Positions 52,320 through 60,829 of a DNA stretch of 64,000 bases are shown here, in pieces. Every line of letters begins with the position of its first letter. Within the stretch, counting starts at the first letter, position 1. The stretch comes from Geminicoccaceae bacterium. GTDB lineage: Bacteria > Pseudomonadota > Alphaproteobacteria > Geminicoccales > Geminicoccaceae. The position numbers were made by a program, and so were the translations under genes. A model generated the notes under the pieces. That model searched no databases. It was not told where the DNA came from and worked only from the letters and a program-made list of their open reading frames with translations. The stretch is taken from contig JACKIN010000004.1 in assembly GCA_020638495.1 (NCBI GenBank), positions 124,001 through 188,000 of the forward strand, in the 5' to 3' direction.

Positions 52320-53039
52320 GGTGGCTCCCCCCTCGCCAGAAGGTGGCGTTTCTCTCGCCGTTCGGCTGCCTCGATCGGCAGCATCGCCCATGGGCACGAC
52401 CGCGTCCACCTCGCCATCATCATCACGAACGCTTATGCCTTCGGCCCGAGGACCCGGTCGAGCCCGTCACCGGGTGGCCCTCCACCTCCTGAATCGCTCG
52501 GGTTGTTGCGTCAGATGCGACATGCCGGCTCGGGCTGTCGCAGATTCGCGACAGCGCCGGCCGAATTGTCGCAGATTCCGCGACATAAGGAATCGTGATG
52601 GCGCATCGACGCGACATTCGCCAAATGTCGCGATTCCTCGCAACATGCCGCAGCCAACGAACCCACGGATCGACGGCGACGAGGAAACGGACGAACGAAC
52701 CCGCCGAGATCGACGGACGAGCAAGCCCGCGACCAACGGACCCAACTTGAACCATTTGCACAAGAACGCTCGGGCCGACGATCGCGGTCGCCGAGCTCGG
52801 GCAAACGAACCCGAGCCGGTCCCGCGCATTCTGCACCGGACACAGAAATTCGGCCGTCCTAAATCGAGGCGCCCGACGTGCCGGGCCGTACGGTGCCGCC
52901 AGACTGGCCCCGCCGGATACCAGCCACGGCCGAAGCCATCACGGTTGGTCGATGGCGGGCGCCAGCCCGATCCGTCGAAGCAGCGTGTTCACCGGTCCGA
53001 CCGGGCTCGATCCGCAGCGGCCCGCGCCGGCGGCGACCG
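52320..53039. other. Gene-poor stretch
   Basis: No supported gene in about 720 bases. It holds the dyad array at 52504-52645 and, further right, four AACGRACCC direct repeats (52656, 52694, 52735, 52804). Composition is less GC-rich than neighbours around 52600-52870. Confidence 0.65.
52504..52645. repeat. Array of five TGTCGC-N6-8-GCGACA dyads at about 31-bp period
   Basis: Dyads: 52504-52522 (TGTTGC/GCGACA), 52536-52553 (TGTCGC-AGATTC-GCGACA, perfect), 52567-52585 (TGTCGC-AGATTCC-GCGACA, perfect), 52599-52616 (TGGCGC/GCGACA), 52626-52645 (TGTCGC/GCAACA). Start-to-start distances are 32, 31, 32 and 27 bp. The last two also form the inverted repeat CGCGACATT-N5-AATGTCGCG (52610-52632). Regular spacing near three helical turns suggests a cooperatively binding regulator. 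Confidence 0.8.
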
Positions 53040-53329
53040 GCGGCGACCGTCAGGGGCGTGGTCAGGCGGAGCGTCAGGTCGTCGCGCGCCCGCGGCGGCC
53101 TCGGCGAGCGTGCGGGCGATGGCGTCGAAGTCGCCGGCGAGGGCGCGCCGGGCGTTGTCCGTGGCCCGCCAGTCGATGCTGATCGGCCCCTCGAGGTCGG
53201 TGGTCAGGACATCGTAAAGCGCGTCGAGATTGGGGCGGAAATGCGGCGGGAAGGCCAGCTCCCTGGCCAGCGACGCGCCAGCACCGCCCGCTTGCTCCGC
53301 TGTCGGCCGTCGAGGCGGGCGGTGATCAT
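53040..53329 (-). pseudogene. Barstar-family RNase inhibitor, frameshifted
   Basis: The ATG at 53329 overlaps the barnase stop (ATGA). From it the frame reads MITARLDGRQRSKRAVLA, a barstar-like start, and then loses homology. One base out, from about 53275, the sequence continues SLARELAFPPHFRPNLDALYDVLTTDL and FDAIARTLAEAA, matching the barstar core (barstar NLDALWDCL with Asp35 and Asp39 equivalents kept). A second shift near 53080 is needed to read ARDDLTLRLT. So at least one and probably two single-base indels disrupt it, unless they are sequencing errors. Confidence 0.75.
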
Positions 53330-53787
53330 CGCTGGCCCTCCTCGCCCGTCGCTTCCGGCGGGATCTCGTAGAAGGTCTCGTAGTGGTCGAGGGTGACGAA
53401 GATCAGGCCGTCATTGGAGAAGACCAGCCGCCGGGCACCCCGCCGGCCGCAGTCGAAGTCGAGGTCGGCCTCGTGCCAGCGCCGGCCCGGCCGGTCCGGC
53501 AGCCGCCCCTCGCGATTGCCGAAGCGGTCGCCGCCGATCACCCGGCCGGGCGCCGAGCGGCAGAGATCGTCGCCCGGCCGCCAGCCGAGGTCGCGCGCCT
53601 CGCCCTTGGTCACGTAGTGGTCCGGCAGCTCGCCCTCGCGCCGCAGGGTCAGGACCGTCTCGGCGAAGCCGTAGGCGTCCTCGAGGCCGAGCAGCAGCGC
53701 CAGGCTGCGCAGCGTCTCCTCGTCGGCGAGCGCGCTGCCGAGCAGGAGGCAGCCGGCGACGAGGAAGGCAGCGAGGCGCTTGAGCAT
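53326..53787 (-). CDS. Secreted barnase-family guanyl-preferring ribonuclease
   Basis: A 153-residue precursor with signal peptide (LKRLAAFLVAGCLLLGSALA). The mature part aligns with barnase from LPDHYVTKGEARDLGW through APGRVIGGDRFGNREGRLP to DHYETFYEIP. All catalytic positions are present by alignment: Lys61 (barnase Lys27), Glu106 (Glu73), Arg116 (Arg83), Arg120 (Arg87) and His135 (His102). It should be an active extracellular or periplasmic RNase. The start at 53787 has GGAAAG. The inhibitor gene overlapping its stop is broken. Confidence 0.88.
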   Translation of the reverse strand: MLKRLAAFLVAGCLLLGSALADEETLRSLALLLGLEDAYGFAETVLTLRREGELPDHYVTKGEARDLGWRPGDDLCRSAPGRVIGGDRFGNREGRLPDRPGRRWHEADLDFDCGRRGARRLVFSNDGLIFVTLDHYETFYEIPPEATGEEGQR

Positions 53788-53865
53788 CAGGACTTTCCGG
53801 TCAGTGGTCGAACCGGCGGTCGAGACGCCCCGCCGCCGGCCTTGCCCGGCTCGGGCAGCCGCGCC

Positions 53866-54924
53866 TCACGGGAAGCTGACGCCGACGATGGAGCCCAGGT
53901 CCTCGAACTCGAAGGGCTGGTCGGGGCGGATGGTGACCTGGGCGAGGCGGCGGCTCGGGGCCGTTCCGACCGTTTCGTCGATGCGGCGCAGGCTCGGCCG
54001 GAAGTCGATGCTCTCGACCTGGCCACGCATGCCATCGGACCGGCCCGGCACGTCGATCAGGGCGAGATCGCCGACCGCGAGCCGGTTCGCCTGCTCGAAC
54101 GTCACCTGCGCGCGGACCAGGAGCGGCTGGTTGGCGGTGACCAGCACGGCCACGTCCTCGCCCTGCTGGGTGAACTGGCCCGGCATGACGAGCCACTCGT
54201 AGAGCACGCAGTCGCAGGGGCTCTCGAGATGCACGAAGCGCCCGTCGGCGGTCTCGATGCGGGCGACCGGCGTGCCCGGCTGGAGGATGTTGGGCAAGGT
54301 GGCCGGCGTCACGATGCCGGCATCCGGGGCCCTGAGGCGGACGACGGGGGTCTCGATCACGGCGCTCTCCGCCCGCACCGTGAAGAAGCGTTCCTGGACC
54401 CCGGTGAAGATGAGCGCCGCGAGGCCGAGGCTGGCGACACCGAGGAGCGTGTAGCCGGCGATCTGCTTGACCCGGCGGCCGACGCCCTCGGCCTCGGCAT
54501 AGGGGTTGTAGGGCAGGCCGCGCTCGCGCACGGCGGCCGAGTTCTCGCGCCCGGCGATGGCCAGGATGTCGCCGCCACTGACGATCTCGCCGGAGAGATA
54601 GGCATCGACCAGATAGCGGAAGAGGGCGAGCTGACCCTGGCTCAGGCCGAGGAACCGGCAGCCGAAGCGCGTGCTCTCCTCGAGGATGTAGACCATCTGG
54701 CAGTCGAGCCGGAGCGTGACCTCGAAGTCCTCGAACGGGAAGATCAGCTTGACGGGAAAACGCTCGCCCGGCTGGCGCGAGGTCATCTCGGAGAAGATGC
54801 CGAAGCCGCCCATCGACCAGTCGTCGACGGTGAAGGCCGAGCCGTCGATCTCGACATTGATCGGGATCTTCAGCCGGACGTGCTGGCGGTGGACTTCGGC
54901 CTCGTGGACGACCTGTGGCTGCAT
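53866..54924 (-). CDS. Alg44-like PilZ/HlyD protein of polysaccharide synthesis
   Basis: A 352-residue inner-membrane protein with an N-terminal PilZ domain whose c-di-GMP motifs are intact: R13-Q-H-V-R17 and D35-W-S37-M-G-G40. One helix follows (about 155-178: GYTLLGVASLGLAALIFTGV), then an HlyD-like periplasmic domain (VVRLRAPDAGIVTPA, GTPVARIETADG). Alg44 binds c-di-GMP and activates the Alg8 synthase. It lies 25 bp after the Alg8-like gene. The ATG 54924 is preferred to TTG 54966, which would overlap it. Confidence 0.88.
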   Translation of the reverse strand: MQPQVVHEAEVHRQHVRLKIPINVEIDGSAFTVDDWSMGGFGIFSEMTSRQPGERFPVKLIFPFEDFEVTLRLDCQMVYILEESTRFGCRFLGLSQGQLALFRYLVDAYLSGEIVSGGDILAIAGRENSAAVRERGLPYNPYAEAEGVGRRVKQIAGYTLLGVASLGLAALIFTGVQERFFTVRAESAVIETPVVRLRAPDAGIVTPATLPNILQPGTPVARIETADGRFVHLESPCDCVLYEWLVMPGQFTQQGEDVAVLVTANQPLLVRAQVTFEQANRLAVGDLALIDVPGRSDGMRGQVESIDFRPSLRRIDETVGTAPSRRLAQVTIRPDQPFEFEDLGSIVGVSFP

Positions 54925-54949
54925 GGAGCGTTCCAGAATACCGGCGGGT

Positions 54950-56527
54950 TCAGAAGAGGCGGGCAAGGGTCAGAGCGACCGTCCTGGGCGACGGTGTCTC
55001 GATCAGCCCGGTGAAGACCGCCACGGCGAGGATCAGGGCGAGCATGGCGAGCGCATGGGTATAGTGTGAGAGCGCCGCCTGCAACCGCCCGCTGATCCCG
55101 GCCGGCGCCGGTGCGACGATCCCCTGGCGCGTCCAGCTCTGGCGGTGCGGATGGAAGAGAACCCAGGTCTTGACCATGGCGCCGTAGACCTGGCTGTAGA
55201 GGATGAGCAGCGGGAAGAGCGTGCCGATGCGGTCGCGCACGCCGAGCAGCAGCAGCGACTGCAAGAGGCGCGTGGTCATGACCCAGATGGCGTAGGCATA
55301 GAGCACGGTCGGGCCGGTGGCGAGCGTGAGCGCCAGCGCCGAGAGGGGCAGCAGCAGCGGCGTCCACATCGAGACGCGCTGGTCGATCAGGCACCACCAG
55401 GGAAAGAGGCCGACCCGCCGCGGCCCGAGCGCTATGGCCCGGCCACTGGCGCGCAGCATGTTGCCGAACCAGCGGCGCATCAGCCGGGTGGTGGCGATCA
55501 GAAAGCGCCCGTTCGGCGGATCCTCGAGGGTGAGGATGCGTACATCCGGGACATAGAGCATGTCCCAGTTGCGCTGCAGGAGCCAGAACCAGGTCGACTT
55601 GTCGTCGCCGGTGAGCAGCGGGATCCGCCCGAGGCGCCAGTGCTCGATGTTTTCGTCGCGCAGGGTAGCGATGAAAGTCGGATCTATGGCGATCCGCACG
55701 CGAAAGAAGGACATCCGCCCGGTGAGCGTGAGCAGCTTGCGCGACAGGCCCATGGAGCACATCAGGAGCTGCCGCTGGGCGAAGCGCAGCATGTACCATT
55801 GGCGCAGGAGCGCGCCGCTCTGGATGACGGGCTCCTCGTCTGTCGTCAGGGCGCCGATCTCGGGCAGCAGGCGAAAGAACGGCAGGCAGCGCTCGAACGT
55901 GCCCGGGATCAGGACGGTGTCGCCGTCGACCAGGGCCACGACCGCGTCGTTCGCCGGCCGGCTGCGGGCGACGGCGCGCAGCGCCACGGCCAGGCCGTGC
56001 CGCTTGCCCAGACCGGCTGTGCGCACGAAGATCAGCCGGACATGCTCGGGCGGCGCCATCGAGTAGAAGAGCTGCTTGATGAAGCGCTGGTCGGCCATCT
56101 CGACTATCGAGGCCACAATCACTGCTGGGCCGTCGTGCCGGCAGGCCTCGGCGATGGCGCCGCGATAGACGGTCGCGGTCGTCTCGGCGCGAATGCGGAA
56201 GCTGGTGACGACGATGAAGACCTCGGGCCCCGCCCGCGTTTCGTCGGCGCTGTCGGCGGCTGGCGCCGGCAGCAGCGCCGTGGCGCGCCGGCGCAGGCCG
56301 CGGAACTCGATCCGCTTGTAGTACTGGGCCCGAAGGAAGTGCACCGCACCCCAGCCATAGCGCCAGATCCCGATCACCCCGATCACCACGAAGAACGGCC
56401 GGTTGGCCGGATCGAGGAGATCCGGAGGCGCGTGCAGCAGGAGGGCCGCCAGGGCCATGAGGTAGAGAATGAGGAACATCAGGGTCGGTCGTCGCCTCGA
56501 TCGCCGGAACGGCGGCCATTCCGCCAC
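54950..56527 (-). CDS. Alg8-like family 2 glycosyltransferase (beta-polysaccharide synthase)
   Basis: A 525-residue membrane glycosyltransferase: two N-terminal helices, a cytosolic GT-A domain with DGD (201-203), TGDDKSTW (about 306-313) as catalytic base region and QRNWD (318-322, the QxxRW-like motif), then about four C-terminal helices. Size and motifs resemble Alg8, the mannuronan synthase, and its partner is Alg44-like. No export, acetylation or epimerase genes are present, so the polymer may not be alginate. The start is a GTG at 56527; ATG 56479 is possible. Confidence 0.85.
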   Translation of the reverse strand: MAEWPPFRRSRRRPTLMFLILYLMALAALLLHAPPDLLDPANRPFFVVIGVIGIWRYGWGAVHFLRAQYYKRIEFRGLRRRATALLPAPAADSADETRAGPEVFIVVTSFRIRAETTATVYRGAIAEACRHDGPAVIVASIVEMADQRFIKQLFYSMAPPEHVRLIFVRTAGLGKRHGLAVALRAVARSRPANDAVVALVDGDTVLIPGTFERCLPFFRLLPEIGALTTDEEPVIQSGALLRQWYMLRFAQRQLLMCSMGLSRKLLTLTGRMSFFRVRIAIDPTFIATLRDENIEHWRLGRIPLLTGDDKSTWFWLLQRNWDMLYVPDVRILTLEDPPNGRFLIATTRLMRRWFGNMLRASGRAIALGPRRVGLFPWWCLIDQRVSMWTPLLLPLSALALTLATGPTVLYAYAIWVMTTRLLQSLLLLGVRDRIGTLFPLLILYSQVYGAMVKTWVLFHPHRQSWTRQGIVAPAPAGISGRLQAALSHYTHALAMLALILAVAVFTGLIETPSPRTVALTLARLF

Positions 56528-56730
56528 GCGGGGAACGAGCCGCGCGGATCGATCATAGTACGAAAGAGGTTAACCCTTTCCGCACGTGCTGCGTGATTGC
56601 GATAGCCGCAAGGCGGCCGGGCGACAAGCGCCCAAAGGGACGCGCGGCCATCGGGCGCTCTTTCGCTTCCGCACGGGCGTCGGTAGTCTCGCGGGTGAGG
56701 GCGGCTCCACAGCACGATTGGCGAAGCGAC

Positions 56731-57417
56731 ATGAACAGTGGCAAGCGCATCCTGATCGTCGACGATGACGAGGCGTTCCGCGGCGAGCTCGCCGAGCAGC
56801 TCGGCCTGCACGAGAGCTGCGAGGTGTTGCAGGCCGGCACCGGCAAGGAGGGCCTCGAGCTCGCCAAGGCCCATCCGCTCGACGCCCTGATCCTCGACGT
56901 GGGCCTGCCGGACACCGACGGGCGCGACCTCTGCCGGCTGATCCGCAAGGCCGGGATCAAGGCGCCGGTGATCATGCTGACCGGCCATGACAGCGATTCC
57001 GATACGATCCTCGGGCTGGACAGCGGCGCCAACGACTATGTCGGCAAGCCGGTGCGGCTCGGCGTGCTGATGGCGCGCCTGCGCGCCCAGCTCCGTCAGT
57101 TCGAGCTGTCCGACGACGCGACCTTCCAGATCGGGCCCTATGCCTTCAAGCCCGCGGCGAAGATGCTGGTGACGGCCGCCGACAAGAAGATCCATCTCAC
57201 CGAGAAGGAAACCGCGATCCTCAAATATCTCTTCCGGGTCGGCGACCGGGCCGTGGCCCGCGACACGCTGCTCGACGAGGTCTGGGGCTACAACGCGGCG
57301 GTGACGACGCACACGCTGGAGACGCACGTCTATCGCCTGCGGCAGAAGATCGAGCCGATCGCCGGCGAGAACACGCTACTGTTGACCGAGCCCGGCGGCT
57401 ATCGGCTGGTGCGCTGA
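56731..57417 (+). CDS. OmpR-family response regulator
   Basis: A 228-residue two-domain regulator. The receiver has ILIVDDDEAF, phospho-acceptor Asp56 (ALILDVGLPD), Thr in MLTGHD and Lys in VGKPVR. The C-terminal winged helix ends TLETHVYRLRQKIE...LLTEPGGYRLVR. No histidine kinase is nearby, so its partner is elsewhere. It is divergent from the Alg8-like gene across about 200 bp and followed by the ATP-grasp operon 138 bp later. Confidence 0.94.
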   Translation: MNSGKRILIVDDDEAFRGELAEQLGLHESCEVLQAGTGKEGLELAKAHPLDALILDVGLPDTDGRDLCRLIRKAGIKAPVIMLTGHDSDSDTILGLDSGANDYVGKPVRLGVLMARLRAQLRQFELSDDATFQIGPYAFKPAAKMLVTAADKKIHLTEKETAILKYLFRVGDRAVARDTLLDEVWGYNAAVTTHTLETHVYRLRQKIEPIAGENTLLLTEPGGYRLVR

Positions 57418-57555
57418 CGGGCAGGCCCGTGCCCCGGTCCCAATTGCGCCGGAATTGCCCAGAAGTTGGGCAAGATTGACAGCCCGGTGACGGGCTTGCC
57501 ATGTTCGGCGCAGGCCCGCCCCGCCAGAGAGCGGTGCCGCGACGAGGGGACGGCG

Positions 57556-59031
57556 ATGTTCGACGAGATGCACGGGCTCGATGCCAGCTGCCGGCCGGCC
57601 TACGCGGTGGTCGAGGATTGGCTTAGTCGGACCCCGCCCGACTTTCTGGCCCGCAAGGAGCGGGAGGCCGAGGCGCTCTTTCGCAAGATCGGCATCACCT
57701 TCGCGGTCTATACCGAAGGCGGTGACCCGGAGCGGCTGATCCCCTTCGACATCATCCCGCGCGTGCTCGACGCCGGCGAGTGGGCGCTCCTGGCCAGCGG
57801 TCTCGAGCAGCGGGTCAAGGCGCTCAACCGCTTCGTCCAGGACATGTATCATGGCCGCGAGATCATCCGTGCCGGGACCGTGCCCGAGCGGCTGGTCGAG
57901 GGCAATCCCTGCTTCGAGCGGAAGATGGTCGGCGTCGAGGTGCCGGCCGGCGTCTACACCCACATCGCCGGCATCGACATGGTGCGCACCGGGCCGGACG
58001 AGTTCTACGTGCTGGAGGACAACTGCCGCACGCCATCCGGGGTCTCCTACATGCTGGAGAACCGCGAGGTGATGATGCGCCTCTTCCCCGACCTCTTCGC
58101 CCGGCAGGCGATCCAGCCCGTCTCGCACTACCCCGAGGAGCTGCTCGCCACCCTGCAGAGCGTGGCGCCGCCGAACTGCCCGGGCGACCCGGTCGTCGCG
58201 CTCCTGACCCCCGGCTTCTACAACAGCGCCTATTATGAGCACTCGTTCCTCGCCGACGAGATGGGCGTCGAGCTGGTCGAGGGGCAGGATCTCGTCGTCC
58301 AGAACGGCGTCGTCATGATGCGCACGACCGAGGGCCCGAAGCGGGTCGACGTCATCTACCGGCGGATCGACGACGCCTTCCTCGACCCGCTGGCGTTCAA
58401 CCCCGAGTCGGCGCTCGGCGTGCCCGGGCTCTTCGACGCCTACTGCCGGGGCAATGTCACGCTCGCCAACGCGGTGGGCTCGGGCATCTGCGACGACAAG
58501 GCGATCTACACCTACGTGCCGGACATGGTTCGCTTCTATCTGGGCGAGACGCCGATCCTGAACAACGTGCCGACCTGGCGCTGCGCGGAGGCGGACGATC
58601 TGGCCTACGTGCTCGACCACATGGCCGAGCTGGTCATCAAGGCGGTGCACGGCTCGGGCGGCTACGGCATGCTGGTCGGACCGCATGCGAGCAAGGCCGA
58701 GATCCAGGAGTTCCGCGCCAAGCTCCAGGCGAAGCCGCACGACTACATCGCGCAGCCGACCCTCGCCCTCTCGACCTGCCCGACCTTCGTCGCCAACGGC
58801 GTCGCCCCCCGCCACGTCGACCTTCGACCCTTCGTGCTGCTCGGCGGCGACGCCGTGCGGATCGCCCCGGGCGGGCTCACCCGCGTCGCCCTGAAGGAGG
58901 GCTCGCTGGTGGTCAACTCGTCCCAGGGCGGCGGCACCAAGGACACCTGGGTGCTGGCGCCGACGGCGCAGGCCGCGAGCCAGAGCCAGTCGCAGAGCCA
59001 GGTCACGAGGCAGACGGTGGGGGAGGGCTGA
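57556..59031 (+). CDS. Circularly permuted ATP-grasp type 2 protein (DUF404/DUF407)
   Basis: A 491-residue protein with the family's landmarks RPAYAVVEDWLSRTPPDFLARKEREAEALFRKIGITFAVYTEGGDPERLIPFDIIPR, EFYVLEDNCRTPSGVSYMLENR, LLTPGFYNSAYYEHSFLADEMGVELVEGQDL and VIKAVHGSGGYGMLVGPHAS. The fold suggests carboxylate-amine ligation, and proteins of this group are predicted, not shown, to make peptide-like bonds. The Ser/Gln-rich tail (ASQSQSQSQ) is disordered. It forms an operon with the alpha-E protein five bases on. The ATG at 57556 follows GAGGGG. Confidence 0.92.
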   Translation: MFDEMHGLDASCRPAYAVVEDWLSRTPPDFLARKEREAEALFRKIGITFAVYTEGGDPERLIPFDIIPRVLDAGEWALLASGLEQRVKALNRFVQDMYHGREIIRAGTVPERLVEGNPCFERKMVGVEVPAGVYTHIAGIDMVRTGPDEFYVLEDNCRTPSGVSYMLENREVMMRLFPDLFARQAIQPVSHYPEELLATLQSVAPPNCPGDPVVALLTPGFYNSAYYEHSFLADEMGVELVEGQDLVVQNGVVMMRTTEGPKRVDVIYRRIDDAFLDPLAFNPESALGVPGLFDAYCRGNVTLANAVGSGICDDKAIYTYVPDMVRFYLGETPILNNVPTWRCAEADDLAYVLDHMAELVIKAVHGSGGYGMLVGPHASKAEIQEFRAKLQAKPHDYIAQPTLALSTCPTFVANGVAPRHVDLRPFVLLGGDAVRIAPGGLTRVALKEGSLVVNSSQGGGTKDTWVLAPTAQAASQSQSQSQVTRQTVGEG

Positions 59032-59035
59032 GGCG

Positions 59036-59974
59036 ATGTTGAGCCGCACCGCCAGCAACCTCTTCTGGCTCGCACGCTCGGTCGAGCGCATGGACTATGT
59101 CGCCCGGCTGCTCGACGTGGCCCGGCACATGTCCGTGCTGGCGAGCCCCAACAGCCTCAACGAGTGGCATTCCGCCCTCATCGCTGCCGGCTGCGAGACG
59201 CCGTTCTTCGAGCTGCACGAACGCTCCGACGAGGCCGCTGTCCTCCATTTTCTCATCCGCGACCGGCGCAACCCGTCGAGCATCATGAGCTGCCTCGTCC
59301 AGGCGCGGAACAACGCCCGGGCGGTGCGCGCCGCCCTGACGCTCGACGTCTGGGAGGCGATCAACGGCGCCTATCTCGAAGCCCGCGAGTTCGACGAGGA
59401 GACCTTCTCCTCCGACAATTTCAGCACCTTCGTCGACTGGGCGAAGCGCCAGGCGCTGCTCTTCAACGGCGCCTACACCAACACGCTGCTCAGGACCGAG
59501 AACTTCAACTTCCTCCGGCTCGGCACCTTCCTCGAGCGGGCCGACAACACGGCCCGAATCCTCGACGTCAAGTACCACGTCCTCCTGCCGAGCTTCGAGC
59601 AGGTCGGCGGCAGCCTCGACTACTACCAGTGGGCGGCGATCCTCAGGTCCGTCTCGGCCCGGCGCAGCTATCACGCGCTCTACAAGGGTCGCGTCGTGCC
59701 CTGGCAGGTGGTCGAGATGCTGATCCTCAGGCCCGAGATGCCGCGCTCGCTCCGCGCCTGCTACGAGCAGGTGCTGGAAAACCTCGACACGCTGGCCCAA
59801 CGCCATGGTGGCCGCGCCGGCGAGGCGCACCGACTCGCCGGCGAGATGCATGCCCGGCTCCGCTACAGCCGCATCGACGACATCTTCCAGCGCGGCCTGC
59901 ACGAGTTCCTGACCGACACGATCGACCGTACGGTCGTCATCGGCGGGGAAATCCAGAAGTTCTATCTGGGCTGA
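59036..59974 (+). CDS. Alpha-E domain protein (DUF403)
   Basis: A 312-residue all-helical alpha-E protein: MLSRTASNLFWLARSVERMDYVARLLDVARHMS, HFLIRDRRNPSSIMSCLVQARNNARAVR, GTFLERADNTARILDVKYHVLLPS. It is the constant partner of the ATP-grasp protein. Commonly a transglutaminase-like protein and a proteasome-type peptidase follow; here the next gene is an unrelated convergent one 22 bp away. Confidence 0.93.
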   Translation: MLSRTASNLFWLARSVERMDYVARLLDVARHMSVLASPNSLNEWHSALIAAGCETPFFELHERSDEAAVLHFLIRDRRNPSSIMSCLVQARNNARAVRAALTLDVWEAINGAYLEAREFDEETFSSDNFSTFVDWAKRQALLFNGAYTNTLLRTENFNFLRLGTFLERADNTARILDVKYHVLLPSFEQVGGSLDYYQWAAILRSVSARRSYHALYKGRVVPWQVVEMLILRPEMPRSLRACYEQVLENLDTLAQRHGGRAGEAHRLAGEMHARLRYSRIDDIFQRGLHEFLTDTIDRTVVIGGEIQKFYLG

Positions 59975-59996
59975 ACTCGACAGTCGGACGCTAGGC

Positions 59997-60686
59997 TCAC
60001 GGTTCGATCGGTGGCCATGGAAACATGCCGGGACGGTAAAAATTGCTGCGCAAAAACTCAAGATCTTCTTCGTAGTGGGCAATAGCGACGCGCAATTTCC
60101 GGCGATCTCTGGATTTGAAATTTCTGCAGCATGCGGCCATCAGGTTTGCCATTTTGCGCAGACGCTTCTCGGTGCCGGGTGCTCCATAGTCATCATCGTG
60201 ATATTGGGCGACGATCGGTGGCAATGGCTGGCGGAAGAAATAGGCGAGGAAGAGCTTCCGTTCATTGTCCGGCAGTCCCTTCGTCTTTCCGGTTCGATAG
60301 CCGCACAACCACAGGCCGCTGTGCTCGTGCTCAAAAATGCCGGGTGAACCTCCTTTGCTTGGGCCGGGTTCGGTAATGGGCCAAGGCCATGTCAGCTCGC
60401 GGGACGATGGGGGTTCGAAGCACGAGGTGACATATTGTGCGAATTCCTCGCGCCCAATCGCATCGTCCGTCCAGAACAATGAAAAAAGCCCCATGTAGCG
60501 TCCCTCGAGTTCACGAATGCTCGCCTCGACGAAACGCTCGAGCCATGGGTCTAAATCGACAGCCTTCGAAAGCCCATCGGCATGGGCGAGGTTCAGGGCC
60601 GCTTCGATGATCGCAGCGCTGTGGTTCGCCGGGTCAGCTAGCTTCGCAAACAGCTTTCCTACCACGTCGGTCGGCATCGACGACAT
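59997..60686 (-). CDS. Hypothetical protein, unrecognised
   Basis: A 229-residue product with no family I recognise. It is soluble, charged, without signal or membrane segments. Visible features are an N-terminal helical part (PTDVVGKLFAKLADPANHSAAIIEAALNLAHADGLSKAVDLDPWLERFVEAS), a middle with Trp/Pro (SRELTWPWPITEPGPSKGG), and a C-terminal basic helix (LRKMANLMAACCRNFKSRDRRKLRVAIAHYEEDLEF). The start at 60686 has GAGAGG six bases upstream. Base composition is clearly more AT-rich and codon use less biased than neighbours, which suggests recent transfer. Confidence 0.75.
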   Translation of the reverse strand: MSSMPTDVVGKLFAKLADPANHSAAIIEAALNLAHADGLSKAVDLDPWLERFVEASIRELEGRYMGLFSLFWTDDAIGREEFAQYVTSCFEPPSSRELTWPWPITEPGPSKGGSPGIFEHEHSGLWLCGYRTGKTKGLPDNERKLFLAYFFRQPLPPIVAQYHDDDYGAPGTEKRLRKMANLMAACCRNFKSRDRRKLRVAIAHYEEDLEFLRSNFYRPGMFPWPPIEP

Positions 60687-60829
60687 CGCAACCTCTCGGG
60701 TCGTGGCCGCTCCGAAGGGTGGAGCTGACACATTGCCTACCCCACGAGTGCTTGCCGTACCCCGGTTCTTGCTCGGCTGTCGTACTCATTGGTTTCGTCG
60801 GTGTTAACCAATTGCCCTGCGCAGGTGCC

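Noticed and set aside
52504..52645. CRISPR-like array
   Set aside because: Repeat units are 18-20 bp dyads with intervals of only 10-14 bp and imperfect copies; there are no cas genes. It fits protein-binding sites instead.
52423..52900. Overlapping frames on both strands near 52.4-52.9 kb
   Set aside because: Arg/Ser-rich translations with no recognised domain, no ribosome site, and overlap with the dyad array.
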